Assembly: GCA_020152595.1 (NCBI GenBank)
Contig: JAIGNY010000099.1
Span: 598,501-662,500 of the forward strand
Direction: 5' to 3'
Origin: Chiridota heheva
Taxonomy: Eukaryota; Echinodermata; Holothuroidea; Apodida; Chiridotidae
DNA length: 64,000 nucleotides
Part shown: positions 36,201-51,200 of the stretch, one piece after another
How positions within the stretch are numbered: the first letter of the stretch is position 1
How the letters are laid out: each line of letters begins with the position of its first letter
Notes under the pieces: model-generated
The model's input: the letters and a program-made list of their open reading frames with translations, nothing else
What the model was told of the DNA's origin: nothing
Database searches by the model: none
Position numbers and translations under genes: made by a program

Positions 36201-39200
36201 GAGGGCTTCATTTTGGATGGTGTTAATGTGGTTGAGGTATGAGTTGTGAGCGACACAGTAAACAATATTGCCATAGTCAAGCAGCACGAATGGTGAGCCT
36301 GAAAATTTTGAGGAGAGCATAGCGGTTCGCTCCCCAAGTAGTGTTGGAGAGCAGTCGGAGGAGGTTGAGGGAGCTATCGCATTTTACTTTCAGGTTGGTG
36401 ATGTGTGGCTTGTAGGTGAGCTTGGGGTCTAGAGTTAGACCAAGGAACTTTGTGTTTTCAACTTTAGGGATGCGATTCCCATTGAGCACAAAGTTCGGGT
36501 TGGGGTGGAGGTTGTTGAAATGACAAAAGTGCATGCAGACTGTCTTGTCTTTGGAGAATTTAAAACCGTTATTGTTGCTCCAGACTTGCAGCTGGTTGAG
36601 GCTGGTTTGGAGCCTATTTTCAACAATAGGAAAGCTAGAGGAGGAGTAGAAGATGGTGAAGTCATCCACGTAGAGGGTACGTTTGATGCTGGGGCCAAGG
36701 TTATTCCCGATGTCATTAATGCTCAGGTTGAAGAGAGTGGGGGAGAGGATGCTGCCTTGGGGGACGCCCTCTTCTTGGGGCTACGGGTTGGAGAGGGTGT
36801 GGCCAATACGAACTTGGAACTGCCTGGGTGAGAGAAAGTTTTGAATAAAGATGGGAAGGTGGCCTCTGAGGCCAATGGTGTGAAGTTTTCGTGTAATGCC
36901 GTATTTCCAAGTAGTGTCGAAAGCTTTCTCGAGGTCAAAAAATATGGCAATGAGGTGTTCCTTTTTTGCAAAGGATTTCCGGATAGCGGTGTCGAGCGTA
37001 ATTAACTGGTCTAGGGTATTGCGACGTTTTCGGAAGCCGCTTTGGTGAGGAGAGAGGATTCTGTTGGTCTCGAGGAACCAGTTTAGCCTCTGATTGATGA
37101 TCTTTTCCATAATTTTACAGAGACAGCAAGTAAGGGCGATGGGTCGGTAGCTGGTGGGGTCGGTACCATCCTTCCCCGGTTTAAGGACGGGGATGACAAT
37201 AGCTGTCCTCCAGATAGGGGGAAAGGAGTGTGAGGACCAAATGTGGTTGAAGATGGTGAGTAGGGTAGTGGTGGCCTTGATGGGGAGGTGTTTCAGAAAC
37301 TGATAGGGGATGTTATCTGGGCCCTTGGAGGTGCAGCCAGCGTCGTTGATGGCTTGGTTTAATTCAGAAAGGGAAAGCTAATATTTTCAGCTTGCGCAAG
37401 TACGCAGCTAGCTTGCAGTAAGCGTGCTGCAAGCTAGTATTAGGAACAAATACAAGCCTGCTAGCTGGCGCAAGCTAACATTAGCTTGTGCCAGCTAACA
37501 CAAACTTTCTGCAAGCTTGCACAGGCTAAGAAATATTTCATGTTAGCTTGCGCATGCTAGCAAGCTTGTGTTTGGTCCAAATACTAGCTTGCAGCATGCT
37601 TGCGCAAACTAAAATGTTAGCTTGTAGCAAGCGTGTTGCAAGCTAATATTTCTGTAAGGGAAATTTAAATGGATTTCCAAATAATATCACAAATGTTGCC
37701 TGAATTCTTACTATCACTCAATCTAAAGACCAAACCAAGAACTTACCTGCTTGTAAATATTCTGAGGCAGTTGACCAAATATATTGTGAGAATCCTGAGA
37801 CAATATCGACATCAAATGGTTGAAGTGATGCTGTTCCATTATTGAACCTGTTGAGTACAGCGCCCCCAACTTGGTGTCATACTTTCGAAGGAACACATTT
37901 GTTTTAGCCTGATGGTCTATGTCATGGCACAAACAGGCGAAGAACAGCGCTTGTTTCTGATGGGTGATTAATAAATCAAAATCAAGATGAAAAAGATTCT
38001 TGTTTTGTAAATGATATCATGAGAACAAATCATATGCAATTTATTATCATCATTGAGTCTAAATCTCGCAATACCTTTTTTGTCTTAGGCCCTGACAAAA
38101 TCGCAAATCTTTAGGGGTCTATAATTAGGTACTGCTCACAGCAGAAACCACAATCCAACAAAAGCAACTTGCAATTACACCAGGGATTTCGTATTTCTAT
38201 CAACAGTGACTTCACACCACTTTCCATGGTCATAATCTGACACATTGATAGTGAACAGATTTCACTGCAGCTGCACTGGCAGTACTGACTTTCACAATTA
38301 ACCCAAGGATAAAGCTATTTCCCTTTTATAGTCAATGGGTGTGATGCTTGAAGTTATGATTTACATTGGGTGGTATTTATCACAGAAAGTGAAGGTTTTG
38401 TTTGTTTATTGATGAATGATCTTAAGTGATGTTTTTGTTCAACCTTGTAGGCTTTGAGGATTTTGGACTGAAAATCTATTGCAATAGATTTTCATCATGT
38501 ACTCAAAGAAACTCTTATAAAGTGACAAAGTATTATTTCTCTGGAGAATAAAATCACCATTTTTCAATTTTTTGGTCGCCAAGAGTTAAGAGTTCATCGT
38601 CATGGCGACCATGGGGACAGGAATTGTCGAGGGTTGGTTGGGTGGGGCAATTCCTCCAGGTCCTCATGCTAACAAGTAATGCAATTTTCAGTGAAACCTT
38701 ACTTCCATCTCTGTAAATAAGTCTGTGTTCTGCCTGATGATGTAATACATACACTGTGCCACCATACAGGCATGAATGAAGTTGTGGAACTGGATGGCTC
38801 TGTAGTTTTTGCGCACCGTTAAGAAAAACCTTGCTAACGTATTCAGGTCAAATCTGGTGAGAGAACGTAATGTATCATAACAGACAACTGATGCATGTCA
38901 CCTCACATTTTAATCTCTTACAACATTTCCACAATTACTTTCCTTTTTCTTAAAAAATATGGTTACATAAGGTAGTAGTTAGGTTTCCTTATTCATGAAT
39001 ACATCACAAATTTGCACAAAAAAACAAAACAAATCAAATGTAACGTTTAACCCATTTTTATTTTCACTGGTGTAACCATATCATCATTTCAGTGGTGTAA
39101 CCATATAGTCACTTTCAATGGTGTAACCATATAGTCATTTGCAATGGTGTAACCATTTAATCATCAGCAATGGTGTAACCATATATTCATTTGCAATGGT

Positions 39201-42200
39201 GTAACCATATAATCATTTGCAATAGTTCAACCATATAATCATTTGCAATGGTGTAACCATATACTCATTTGCAATGGTGTAACAATATAAGTTAATACTC
39301 TCCCTGTCAACAAAACTTTCAGGCTGAGTAGACAGAAGATGATAAGACCAAACACTATATATCTACATGTAAGCATAATATCATATTTAAAGATCAATGT
39401 TAAGGCGGAGCGTTTATATGTGTATTTAATACACATATAAGTGGAATGACTAGATTTTAGGGTCATTCGCAAGTGCACAATCCTGTGAACCGTGCATTAA
39501 ATATGTATATAAACACGATGCCACAACATCGATTTTTGTATACAAATTTTGTGTAAGATTGTTTAAAATTCATAAAAATAACAAAAAAGAATGAAAACGA
39601 GAATTTACATTTTTTTGCTTTATTAAGAAACTCACCTGTTGTGCAAAAATGGAATAAACTATTCAATATTCATATGAATAGGAACACAACATTTCTCAAA
39701 ATGGGTATTGAAAAAGTAACATTTTAACGGTAAACCAAAATTTAAGAAATTTTCATTTAAAACAGGAGCTTAACTTTAAATTTATACATATTCCAAATCA
39801 TTTGATTTTTCTTAAATGTTTATTATTCAGCATCAAAAACACTCTATAATTTTATGAAAGCTGTTCTTGGACCTATGTGGTGAATATTCCTCATTTGGTG
39901 AATATTCCTCAATTTGTCAACTAACAAACAAATTAAAGGGGAAATAAAAATAAATGACCAATCACAAAGTTGTGTGAATTCATCACGTTCTTGTAGCGCG
40001 TGTATTCGGTACATGAACTGATATGTTGCTATCCATGGCCGACCGTACACACGTCGCTGCAGTCAGTGAACTTACATACAAAGTATAATGCAGTGCGGTG
40101 ATTATCGTGCGAATTCCTATATACAAATACAGTCTAGTACAGGACATGCATAACGCTAGTGTACCACCATCTCAATACAATGATGTTGGAATATTATGCA
40201 TTATCAGCAAAACAACAAACTTTTACTTGCAATGACTACCAACTTCTTTCCTTACCTTGCAAACACGGAAAAACTTAGTCCTTTGTATTAAGGAGATGAT
40301 TTTGAATCAAATGATATTACTGAGTAAAACTTAAGAAATGTATACAAAACCCATTATTTTCTCAAAGTGGTGGCTCTTTTGTCTTTTACAGTGAAATTAC
40401 TGCGTTTGATTTGTGCACGCACATGTATAAGCACTGGCATTACATGTATTGTTCAGAGCATTTCACGATTTTGGAAGGGAAAAAAAACCTGATAATTTTT
40501 TTTCTTCCCCCTTTCCTTCGAACTTTGACCATTTATCATTGTTGTTTCTTTGCAACTTTTACAACTGCAACTGCAAACAAACTGAAGTAAGTGTGTTTAA
40601 TTTTACAGTGAGAAGGGGGTATATTTTTATATCGAAAATAAAGGCTCCCTGGAAGAGCAGCTAACTTTTTTTTAGACGTGGTAAATCCCATTGACTTTTG
40701 CTTAGTGTGTGGCGCAACTTTTTCAATGGACATGGGCACATACACAAATCAGTAGATTTGGAGATCTGCACGCTCTATTGGGTATGTGGACGCATGGTAG
40801 CATATGGCTGCACATGCACAGACTTCTGATTGTTTAATTTCTACTCAAATTGTAGGTGTCCATGTAAAAAGTAAGTTTGAGTTAACGTTGGACAAACAAT
40901 TGTAGGCCTACAGTAGACCTACAGTGGACCTACCTATAATACTAAGAAGACAAAAGAAGATCTCGTGTGGATTGATTATTAAGTAATAATTTACTTTTGA
41001 ACAGGAGACTCATTTGTGTAAATGTTAATGTTTGAAATTTGCAATCTTTGAAAACTGCAGATCGGAAGCTGTGTTTCTGGATATTCATTCACGTTTACTG
41101 TGAGATCCTCTGCAATTGTGCAACTGACACTGCAAATTGGTACTGTAGTTTATTTTAGCAGCCAAGGTCGAAATTCACACCAATTGATCTGACATGGTTA
41201 GGAAATAATGAGCCTATGTCAGGCTAAGTAAGGTAGTAGTTTATTTTAGCAGCCAAATATGGAAAATTGTTCGCCATTTGTGTTGCTATCATAAATGGAT
41301 AGGTCTAAACTGATTATGTAATGTAATGACTGAATAATATACAATACATGTAGTGGTTTACCTAAAAAGAAATGGTCAAAGCCTGCGCAGAATAAATTAT
41401 GGAGACCAGGTTATTTTTATTCAATGCAAGGATCATGACAATGCAAATTATCTATATAAATTTTATAATAATTGACAAAACTACGGACACAATCATCATG
41501 GGCTTCAAGCTGTTATGCTCATTTATCCAACCAAGCCATCCCATATTCTGCTAAGTATCTGAATCTTATGAGTTTCTTAACAACTTTATCCTTTATTCTT
41601 CATCAAGCTTTTGCCCTGAAGCTTTCTATCAATGCCCAGAGTATATCACAGATTAATATTCAATTATCATATTTGTCCTTCATGGCATGAATTATACAAC
41701 ACAATACTTTAGCTGCAAGACTCTTTGAAAATCCATAACTCTTCCAGATCTATTGAGCACCTATTTCTTATGTTTCTAAAATGTTCCAGGCCTGGAAACA
41801 AATAAAGTCATATTCCATGACCTTTCAGGAATTCAAGAACCTTTTATATCAGCTGTCATCACCCCCACCCCCAGGAAATAAACTGTTCATGAAAATGACT
41901 GTATTCCTTAAATGAAATGGATAGTAGATTGGTAATGTTGAAAAGAAAACAAAGCATGTGTAAGCTCCAATGAGCCATGGTCTTACAATGTCTCTTTCCA
42001 CAATGTACCAAAGACACTAGTTCTAACCCTTCGTGTCCCACGATTCAAAATATGGCTCAAATTTTTGAAACTTTTTATTTCAAAATTGATTTTCACAACT
42101 TTCTATTTGTTTTCTATCACTACGAGTTTGGATTATATGAATGCTAAGACAATAAACGTTTCAATAAAAAAGTCCATTAAGAATTGTTTAGCAGCCAGCT

Positions 42201-45200
42201 ATTGTTACACCACACACAACACAGTGGTAATCTATACCTTCTTAACTGACAGCATCTTCAAAGTCTATTAAAAGTTCACTTTTTAGCAACCAGCTACTGT
42301 TACACTGTACAAAATACATCATTCATCTGTGGTTCAAGCCACATAATTGCTGTGCAGTGAAGCAAATCAGATTAGTCTTTGGCTGAGCCTAAATATAAAT
42401 ATACATTATATGCTTAGGAGGACTTTGTGAAAAATCCATGAATAATTGATGACCATTCCTCCTAAAGATGGTTATTTCCTCATGGAAAAAACAGAAAATA
42501 TCCACATTAATTTGTAAATTTGCAAATATTAGGCAAAATTAAGTCACTTTTTTTTTGAGCTTGTATTTTTCCTTGTGAATAATGAAAATGGAGGATTTTT
42601 TTAAATATTTAGATTGGTTGTGAAATTCCCTTTCCATTAATACCAGTCTAATTTATTTTCTCAACACAAAACTTGCAATAAGATTGGAAAAAATAAATTA
42701 AAATAATCACTGCTGTAATTACTCACGAAAAACAAAGCAGCACATCCGGTTCAGTTTTCAAACCAGGGTCGTTCACCTTTCCGCAGACCACTACACCACA
42801 CTGCCTATTGACCAAGCATGGGAATTTGTTTTGAAATTGATATTTCGGTCTGGACAAAGAGAGTAGTTGATCTTTTTGTTTTCAATTGAAAATGTGTGAA
42901 ATAACGATTTTGACAATATTTCTTGCGTAGGGAAAGTTGTATTGTGATCAGGAACAATGCTTGTCCAAAATTTGTCTCAAAATGCTTAAAAATCATGAAA
43001 TTTTGCACAACATTTTGCCAAAAAACAATATTGATGATAGGGCCATCAAATTTCGACCGAAAATGGATGCATTAAAGTCTTTGACACTCTTGCGGGTTTT
43101 CAGGTAAAAGCAAGGTCTAGAAGTATCACAAGTAACTTTTTAAAGAAAACAAAATGTTTTTTCATTAAATCTTATGCATTTTATCAATTTTCTCTATTTC
43201 AACCCATTTTTTCTCAAAAATCTTCAATAAAACCAACATCAAAAATTACATTTCCTGAAAGATCTTTTGAGCTCTTTCAAATGATACCAGGATAACTGCT
43301 GAGGGTCTATTTGACGAAGCAAAAGTTAAGGTTAAATTTTTTTTATTTACTTACAAATCAGGTTCAAATAGATTGTGAATCATGTGAAGGAGCAGCTCAG
43401 GCAGGATCCTCTCGTGTGTCTTGCAGTCAAAGTCAAAGCTGGAACCAAGACCAAAAGAGAAAACAACAACGATAACACTTCTATCACCCAAAAACACCAA
43501 CAACAATATCACCTACAACAATATCACCTACAACAATATCACCTACAACAATATCACCTACAACAATACCACCTACAACAATACCACCTACAACAATACC
43601 ACCTACAACAATACCACCTACAACAATACCACCTACAACAATACCACCTACAACAATACCACCTACAACAATACCACCTACAACAATACCACCTACAACA
43701 ATACCACCTACAACAATATCACCTACAACAATACCACCTACGACAATACCACCTACAACAATACCACCTACGACAATACCACCTACGACAATACCACCTA
43801 CGACAATATCACCTACGACAATACCACCTACGACAATACCACCTACGACAATATCACCTACAACAATACCACCTACAACAATACCACCTACAACAATACC
43901 ACCTATGACAATATCACCTACAACAAAACCACCTACAACAATACCACCTACAACAATACCACCTACAACAATACCACCTACAACAATACCACCTACAACA
44001 ATACCACCTACAACAATACCACCTACAACAATACCACCTACAACAATACCACCTACAACAATACCACCTACAACAATACCACCTACAACAATACCACCTA
44101 CAACAATACCACCTACAGTACAAGACAGAAAGGAGACATGAAGTCTGACATAATCCTTAGTTAATGTGATAGAAATAAAAGTAACAAATTTCTGACCAAG
44201 TCTAATACCTCCCAAAGCAATCTAACAGATTGTTTGTAAATATTACACCTGTTACACTACTATGGGAGCCGCCATTTTTCTTTTAAACATGCAGGAAATG
44301 ATGTCATCATCCCAACAGGATGTTGGAATGGTTTGTATTTCTTTATAATGTATCTCAAGTTTTCAAGCTTACAAAAAATTGCTTTCCTATTTTGTAAGGG
44401 TCATGGACATTTTTGTGTAAACATGAAATTGTCAAAACATGCTGTTAAAAGTTTTTATCTTACATCATTTTGCAATAAAATATTTATTCAAATTTATAAA
44501 TACATTATAATCCTTTTGTCCTTCTTAGGGAAAATATGTCATCATGCACAAGATTTTGATACAGAATTGAGGAAAATGGCAGCCTCCATGTGTGGAATTC
44601 AAACATGAAAAACTTGAGATAGGAATAAGATTTTGACTCGCTGATTTGATAGTTGGTCTAGATTTGTATCTTCTAGTATACAAAATAATTATTGTATAAG
44701 ACTTTCCTTCCCCTTTAAGGCCTTAGTATGCAAATATTTATGTAAATTTGTAACATCACAATGAAAAACCTTTTAATTTTTTATGTTAACTTAATGCTTT
44801 GCAATCCTTCACCAATTTTTTTTGCATGAAGCAATATCTTTCCTTAGAAGAAATGGTCCATCAATCATTCACAGTTAATGTAAATGTCATCACCTCAGGC
44901 ATATGATACACAGCTATTTTTATCACCAGTTTGCAAACAAATATCTCCCATTAAGACACCCAACACAGATGACTGATTTCAATCACAAAAGTGCCCTGAT
45001 TACTCAGCACTGGCTTTCTGTAATCTTATACACACAAATAACCTTAGGCTACTTGGCTGTGGTGTGCATAAGAATGGCAGATAAACAATCATTGTTTGGA
45101 GTGGAAATACAATACACTGAACAGAAAGTCAGGTTGGTAATTGCCATACCTGAGTTTTCAGGATTAACTCAGGTGTCGGGTGCGGAGAGGCAAAAAGATA

Positions 45201-48200
45201 ACTTTTCAGCATGTGAATGGTAGCAGTTCAAAACCCTCAATCAAAATTTAACTGGAGAAGACATTCTGAAGGTTTTCAGAAACTCAATTTAGGACAAACA
45301 TTTAAAGAAAGAAATGATAGATTTTGAGCTGTCTTAATTCTCTTTCATACATCACAATTTTTCAAGCTTTTACTAACTGTAACTTGACAGAGGTGTTGTA
45401 ACTTGCAGAGGTGCAGTGTCTCAGTAGCTAAGGAGTCATGTTTGTATGCAAAAGGTACCGGGTTCCATTCCCACGCTGCGAGGGCTGCATTGTTCCTTGA
45501 ACAAGGCACTTTACTCTATTTGCTTCAGCCCACTGTAGCTGTGAACCAAAACCAAAGGTTTTGTGGTTCCGATGCTTTTTCATCAGCTGATTGATTTGCA
45601 AAATTTGTATCAACTGTCATGTTATATTTGTTTCATGATATTTATTCATAAGCCAAATCCACCATGCAGATCAATAAAATGTTCACAACATTAGCATTTG
45701 CACAATAATTAACAACATCATCAAAGCAAGTATGATGCAAAAATGATTAGTCATTTTTATCCTATTTCAAGAAATTTGTCAGTAAACCCCGCCTACTCAT
45801 TAGCATTCATGACATTACTACCACAACATTAGAACATATGTACAGACCATGACCCATCTGTGTACTTATTTAGCATAAATCTGATATAAAGTTTATGGTA
45901 TTTACATCATTTAGCATCTTCACATTAAAGCCATCTTCACATTAGGCCATCTTCACATTGAGCCCGGATATAACATGTACCGTGCATATCAATGACACGT
46001 GTTGATAACATAAGCATGTACACAATAACCAACAACATTATCGTGCCCAATATGACGCAAAACGGACATACAGTTGCTCTTTTATTACTGCATGAAATCA
46101 CCACCACAAACATTAGGTCACATCTGCAGACCATGAGCTATCTGTGTACCACACATGACGTGAATCCAGTTGATAGGTCTTGAGATATCATGTTTACTTG
46201 TGCTTTTGTTTACAAAATCATATTAAGCCCTGCCCACAATGCATATTAATGAAATTTAAGCCATGAAAACATTCACAATAATTTAGCTATCACCATTATT
46301 ATAATAAATATTAAACAAAACAGGCATGAGATTGTCAAATTAAGCAGCAAGATTTTCATATTCAGCCTTGCCTAGTCATTAATATGCATGTTATCCCCAC
46401 CAGAAACAATAGGGCATGCATGCATCTACAGACCATGGTCTAAATGTGTACAGTATCACATAATACATTAATCAAGTTTACTGTTCTTAAAATACCATGT
46501 TTAAAAGCTCTTTGCAGCAAATTCATATTAAGCCCCGCCCACTATGCATATTAATAAAACTCAACGTTTTTACATCATGGACATGTACACATCAGCCAAC
46601 ACGTGATTTAAAGACTTCAGACTTTAAAGCTGTCTCTCTCTGGCCGGTAAACTTGTCTACAGAGCTGGAAAAAACCTACAGTTCGGTGTTTATAACTGAG
46701 GCAAAATCGCAAATTCGCGGGATGAAAACAAAAAGAATTTTTAAAAAAAGTTGTTTTTTTAACTAAGATTTATTTTAAGATTCATTTTAAGATTCATTTT
46801 AACTTGACTTTTTTAAATTTTTGAAGAATTTTTTTTTTATATTATAGATATCTTAAATAATAAGGGGTAAACATGTGCTCTAAAAACGTCCCCCATGTAA
46901 TTGTACAATGAAAATAAAGATGGAAGTATATAAAGATGTATTCACTACATTAACATTATTTCTGTCAGAAATTTTCATAGGAAGATTTTCAACACCTTTA
47001 TTCAGAACTGTCAGAAATTTTAAAATTAATTCCAATTCCTGGTGGCACTGGACAATCATCTTTTTGTGACAAATCTTTTTCTAATAATTTTTTCTTTAAC
47101 AAATTCTAGAAGAATTGTGGAAAGAAAAGTTCCGAGAGCAGATCCTACAAAAAAAAAAAAAAAAAATATTGAAAGGTATCAATCATGAAAACTACTTAAT
47201 TTTTAAATTATATAAAGTAAATTACAACCATTTCAATATTTAACTCACTTCTCAAGAGAGGGTGGTATAGTGAAGTTCTGCTTGTGCCATCTGTTTACCA
47301 GCCTGTCCACTTCGGCATTGGTGCTCATTGAATAATACTGAAGCTGCTCTTCTAGCACACTGAAAATGCGCTCTGACTGCTGAATGGTGCTATAAATCTA
47401 TCAGGAGGAAAATTTGATATTATTTCAATTGTCAATTTCAAGAACATTTATGCAAGCCACCCTTTTCCATTACAATAAATACAATCATGAAATTTGCACA
47501 AATAATCAGATTTAAATAAAAAACAAAATAATGCAATAAATTACAGAAATGAGTGATACTACTTATACTACGAAATAAGTTACAATAACGCAAAACAAGC
47601 CAAGAAATTGAACCCACGAAAAGCTTGTAGAAAACTTGTAGGTGTGTTTTACCAGAACATGTGAACAATAATAAATAGCTACAACACATACGCACTTGAT
47701 CACCCCACACACTGACCCACCCACACACTGACCCACCCACACACTCACCCACCCACACACTGACCCACCCACACACTGACCCACCCACACACTCACTCAC
47801 CCACCCACACATTCATCCACCTACATACTCACCCACCCACACACTCACCCACCCACCCATACACTCACCCACCCACACATTCATCCACCCACATACTCAC
47901 CCACCCACCCCACACAACTCACCCACACACCCACCCACCCACACACACACCAATACCCCATAAGGCACCCTCCCATGCACTCACCCACCCACACACTCAC
48001 CCACGCACACACTCACACACCCATACACTCACCCACACACACTTACCCAGATATTTTAAGACAAATAAAAGTTCAAGCTAACCTTACCCAGTAACTCTTT
48101 TACTAGCAGTCTTTATAACTACAACACCTTTTTTAGTTTTATCTTTGAATAACAAAGAAAAGAGAGGCCCTGACTTGCCAATGTCAATGAAAGAATGCCA

Positions 48201-51200
48201 TTAAACCCCCTTTCCAACATGTTTGTTTGTTTGATGAAGGCTTAACAACACCACGACAACGAGGGTCAAATTGTGCCTGAGAGGTCAAATCATTCTAGAG
48301 GTAGGAAGGAAAGGAAACGGGGAGAATGATAAAATACAAGAACAAAATGTCAGAAAGCTGTGATCGAGAGAGGAGGTGCATGGGTGAAACAAAAACAAAG
48401 TAGAGAGAGGGGGTAAAAGAGGACAATAAAATATGGTTGTAGAGGGAAGCATGATGAAGGAAGGAGATAATTTTATCCAGAGGGTTTTTCTGGAAGAACT
48501 CTGCAATTGAGTTGTGGTGAGCGAGGGAAGCTCTGGGAAGGTTGCACAGGGGGCAAGCAAGGAGAACGTGATGGACTGTGAGGGTGCAATGGCAATTGTT
48601 GCAGAGGGGTTGGGGGAGCCAATAAGGAGGTGAGAGTGAGTGAGGTGGGTGTGACCTATTCTAAGACTTGTAATATGAACGTTTTTGATACAAGAGAGGT
48701 TGTTGATGGTGGATTTGATCGGAATTGTGGGCTGGATGACATGGAGTTTGTTATCAATTTGGGAGTTCCATGAGGTTTGCCAGCGGTCACAAACAAGGGG
48801 AGCGATAAGCGGTTTGATGTCAGAAAGGGTTTTGGAAGAAGGGGTAGGGGGAGGTTGAGGGCAAGCTTAGCGGCTGCATCAGCCCTGTCATTGCCAGGGA
48901 TGCCAACATGGCTGGGTATCCAGAAGAAAAGAATACTTTTTCTGCAGAGGGTGGGCAAAAGGAGTTTCTGGAGGAGGAGGTGGGATGTAAAGTTATCCCA
49001 TTTAAGATTGAGTAAAGAAGTAAGAACAGCCTTTGAGTCAGAGAAAATGGCAAAGTGGCTGAGCGAAGAGAGCGTGCAGAGAATGGCCTTTGCCTCGGCT
49101 GAAAAGATGGACGAGTAGTCGGGAAGTCTGCCACTGAGGGTGATGTCTTGGATGACGGCAGCAGCAGCTGTCTTGTTGCCTTCCTTGGAACCATCAGTAT
49201 AGATGGAGGTGTTCTTTGAGAGTTTGTTTTTGATTTGGTTGTGGAGATTGCCAACCTGTACCTCCCTCAACCCGTACACATTCCCAGAACTACATCCTGG
49301 ATTGCAATACAACTTCCAATTTAAGAAAATATGTGTGTCAAGCAGCATAAAAAATGTACATTAAAGCAAAATTATGCAAAACAATTATGCTTAATGTATG
49401 ACAAACTAGACTATGGAAATGATACAAATCCCCTCACTGCTAATAATGCATATTCCAGACTGTCCTACATTCCATCCCAACCTGTCCCAAATGTCAGGGG
49501 CCCAGGCCCCAATAAATTAAATGGGTAGGGGGGGGGGCAGGACCCCCTAATAATCATTTGTAATTTTCTTTTCTTTTTGCATAGTTTTAATCACCCCTAA
49601 GATTTAATTAATATGTTCTTTTTATATGATAGCCTAGATCATGCAGTTCACAATTACAATATTCTTCAATTATACACAACAAAAACTTCAAATTTTGTAA
49701 CACATTTTCTGTAATGGACCCCCTGACTAGAATGGAAAATGTCCAGTCATATGGTCAAAATTAGTCTTGCAGTACATCTGAATAATAACAACTCGCCTCC
49801 CTAGCCTAATTCTAACATGTTATAAGCAGGCTTTATTGGATGTTGGCACTATTGACTTTTGGCCTATACCTGAAAGCGAATATATTTATTTTCTAACATT
49901 TTGGAAAGTTAGGCTGCTCACTTGCATCATAAAACATGGGTAAAGTCAGAATTGTGTTAAGACCTCCAATTGTTCTTTATGAATTAAAAGCTGCCCATTT
50001 TATTCTGTTAATTTTGCAGTAACATTTTGTTTACAAATAGCCTACATTAAACAGCAGACTTTTTAGAGAATATTATGAGTCTAAATAGATTTTTTTTATG
50101 CAGGCCCGTAGCCAGGAGTTGAAATTAATACTTTCTTCCTATGCGTTGTAACATATCTTTTTGTCCTTTAAATGTCAATTTTGCGAGAGCTTCTGGGGGT
50201 GGGGCTTTGCCCATGGATCCCACCAGGGGCCCTTATGTGGGCCCCTGGATCCCATGCCAAAAAGCCAGTGACACCTTCGGTGTCACCTTAACTGACAATT
50301 TTTTTATGGACTTATGCCTGTTCAGTAGGCCCCCCAATATTTTTTTCCATCCACTGCCGCTGGGCTAATTAGTATGCACACACAATAATGCTCAACTGAA
50401 CAGTACTAATGCCCTTTACCACTGAACCAAATACCAACTTATTATCTCAGGTAAAACATTTTGTATGCAAGTCTATTGTTATGCAAAATAACCTATTTAA
50501 TATGCACACAACACCTCACCATTGAGTGTAGACAATGGTCTTCACGTATATGACCATTTGTGTAAACAAAATCCCCACATCCACTTTAATTTAAGAGATA
50601 TCATAGATACAAGCATTTTAATTGTTATGCAAATAAGCAAATTAACATGTACACACAACCTTAAATCATGCCCATTTGAACAGTACCATGTCCTCCACCA
50701 CTGTACCAAGTTATTATCTCCCGTAGTATGCAAAAGTCTATTGTTAGCAAATAACCTAATTAATATACACATTACACCTCACCATTAAGTGTGAACAATG
50801 CTCTTCACATACTGATCATTTTGTAAACAAAATCCCCACATCCACTTTAATTCAAGAGATATCATAGATACAAATATGGTCATTGTTATGCAAATAAGCA
50901 AATAAGTATGCACACACAACCCCCAATAATGCTCAACTGAACAGTACACATGTCCTCTACCCCTGTGCCAAGTTATATGAATGTACATCATTCATAACTA
51001 AATTATGAGCTCATTTTAAAGATTTTGTGCAAAAGTCTATTGTTATTCAATTAAACTTATTAATATGCACACTTCACCTCCCCAGTTAGTGTAGATAATG
51101 CTCTTCACATAAACGATCATTTGTGCAAACAAAATCCCACATCCACTTTAATCTAAGAGATATCATAGATACAAGCATTTTCATTGTTATACAAATAAGT

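Noticed and set aside
43375..44215. Tyr/Asn, Gln/Tyr/His/Leu, Thr/Pro and Gly/Val repeat proteins
   Set aside because: Products of the 15-bp array in different frames. The left edge overlaps the real PDE10A exon on the other strand.
45992..46183. Short frames over the 280-bp repeats
   Set aside because: They occur in diverged non-coding tandem copies and are not conserved between copies.
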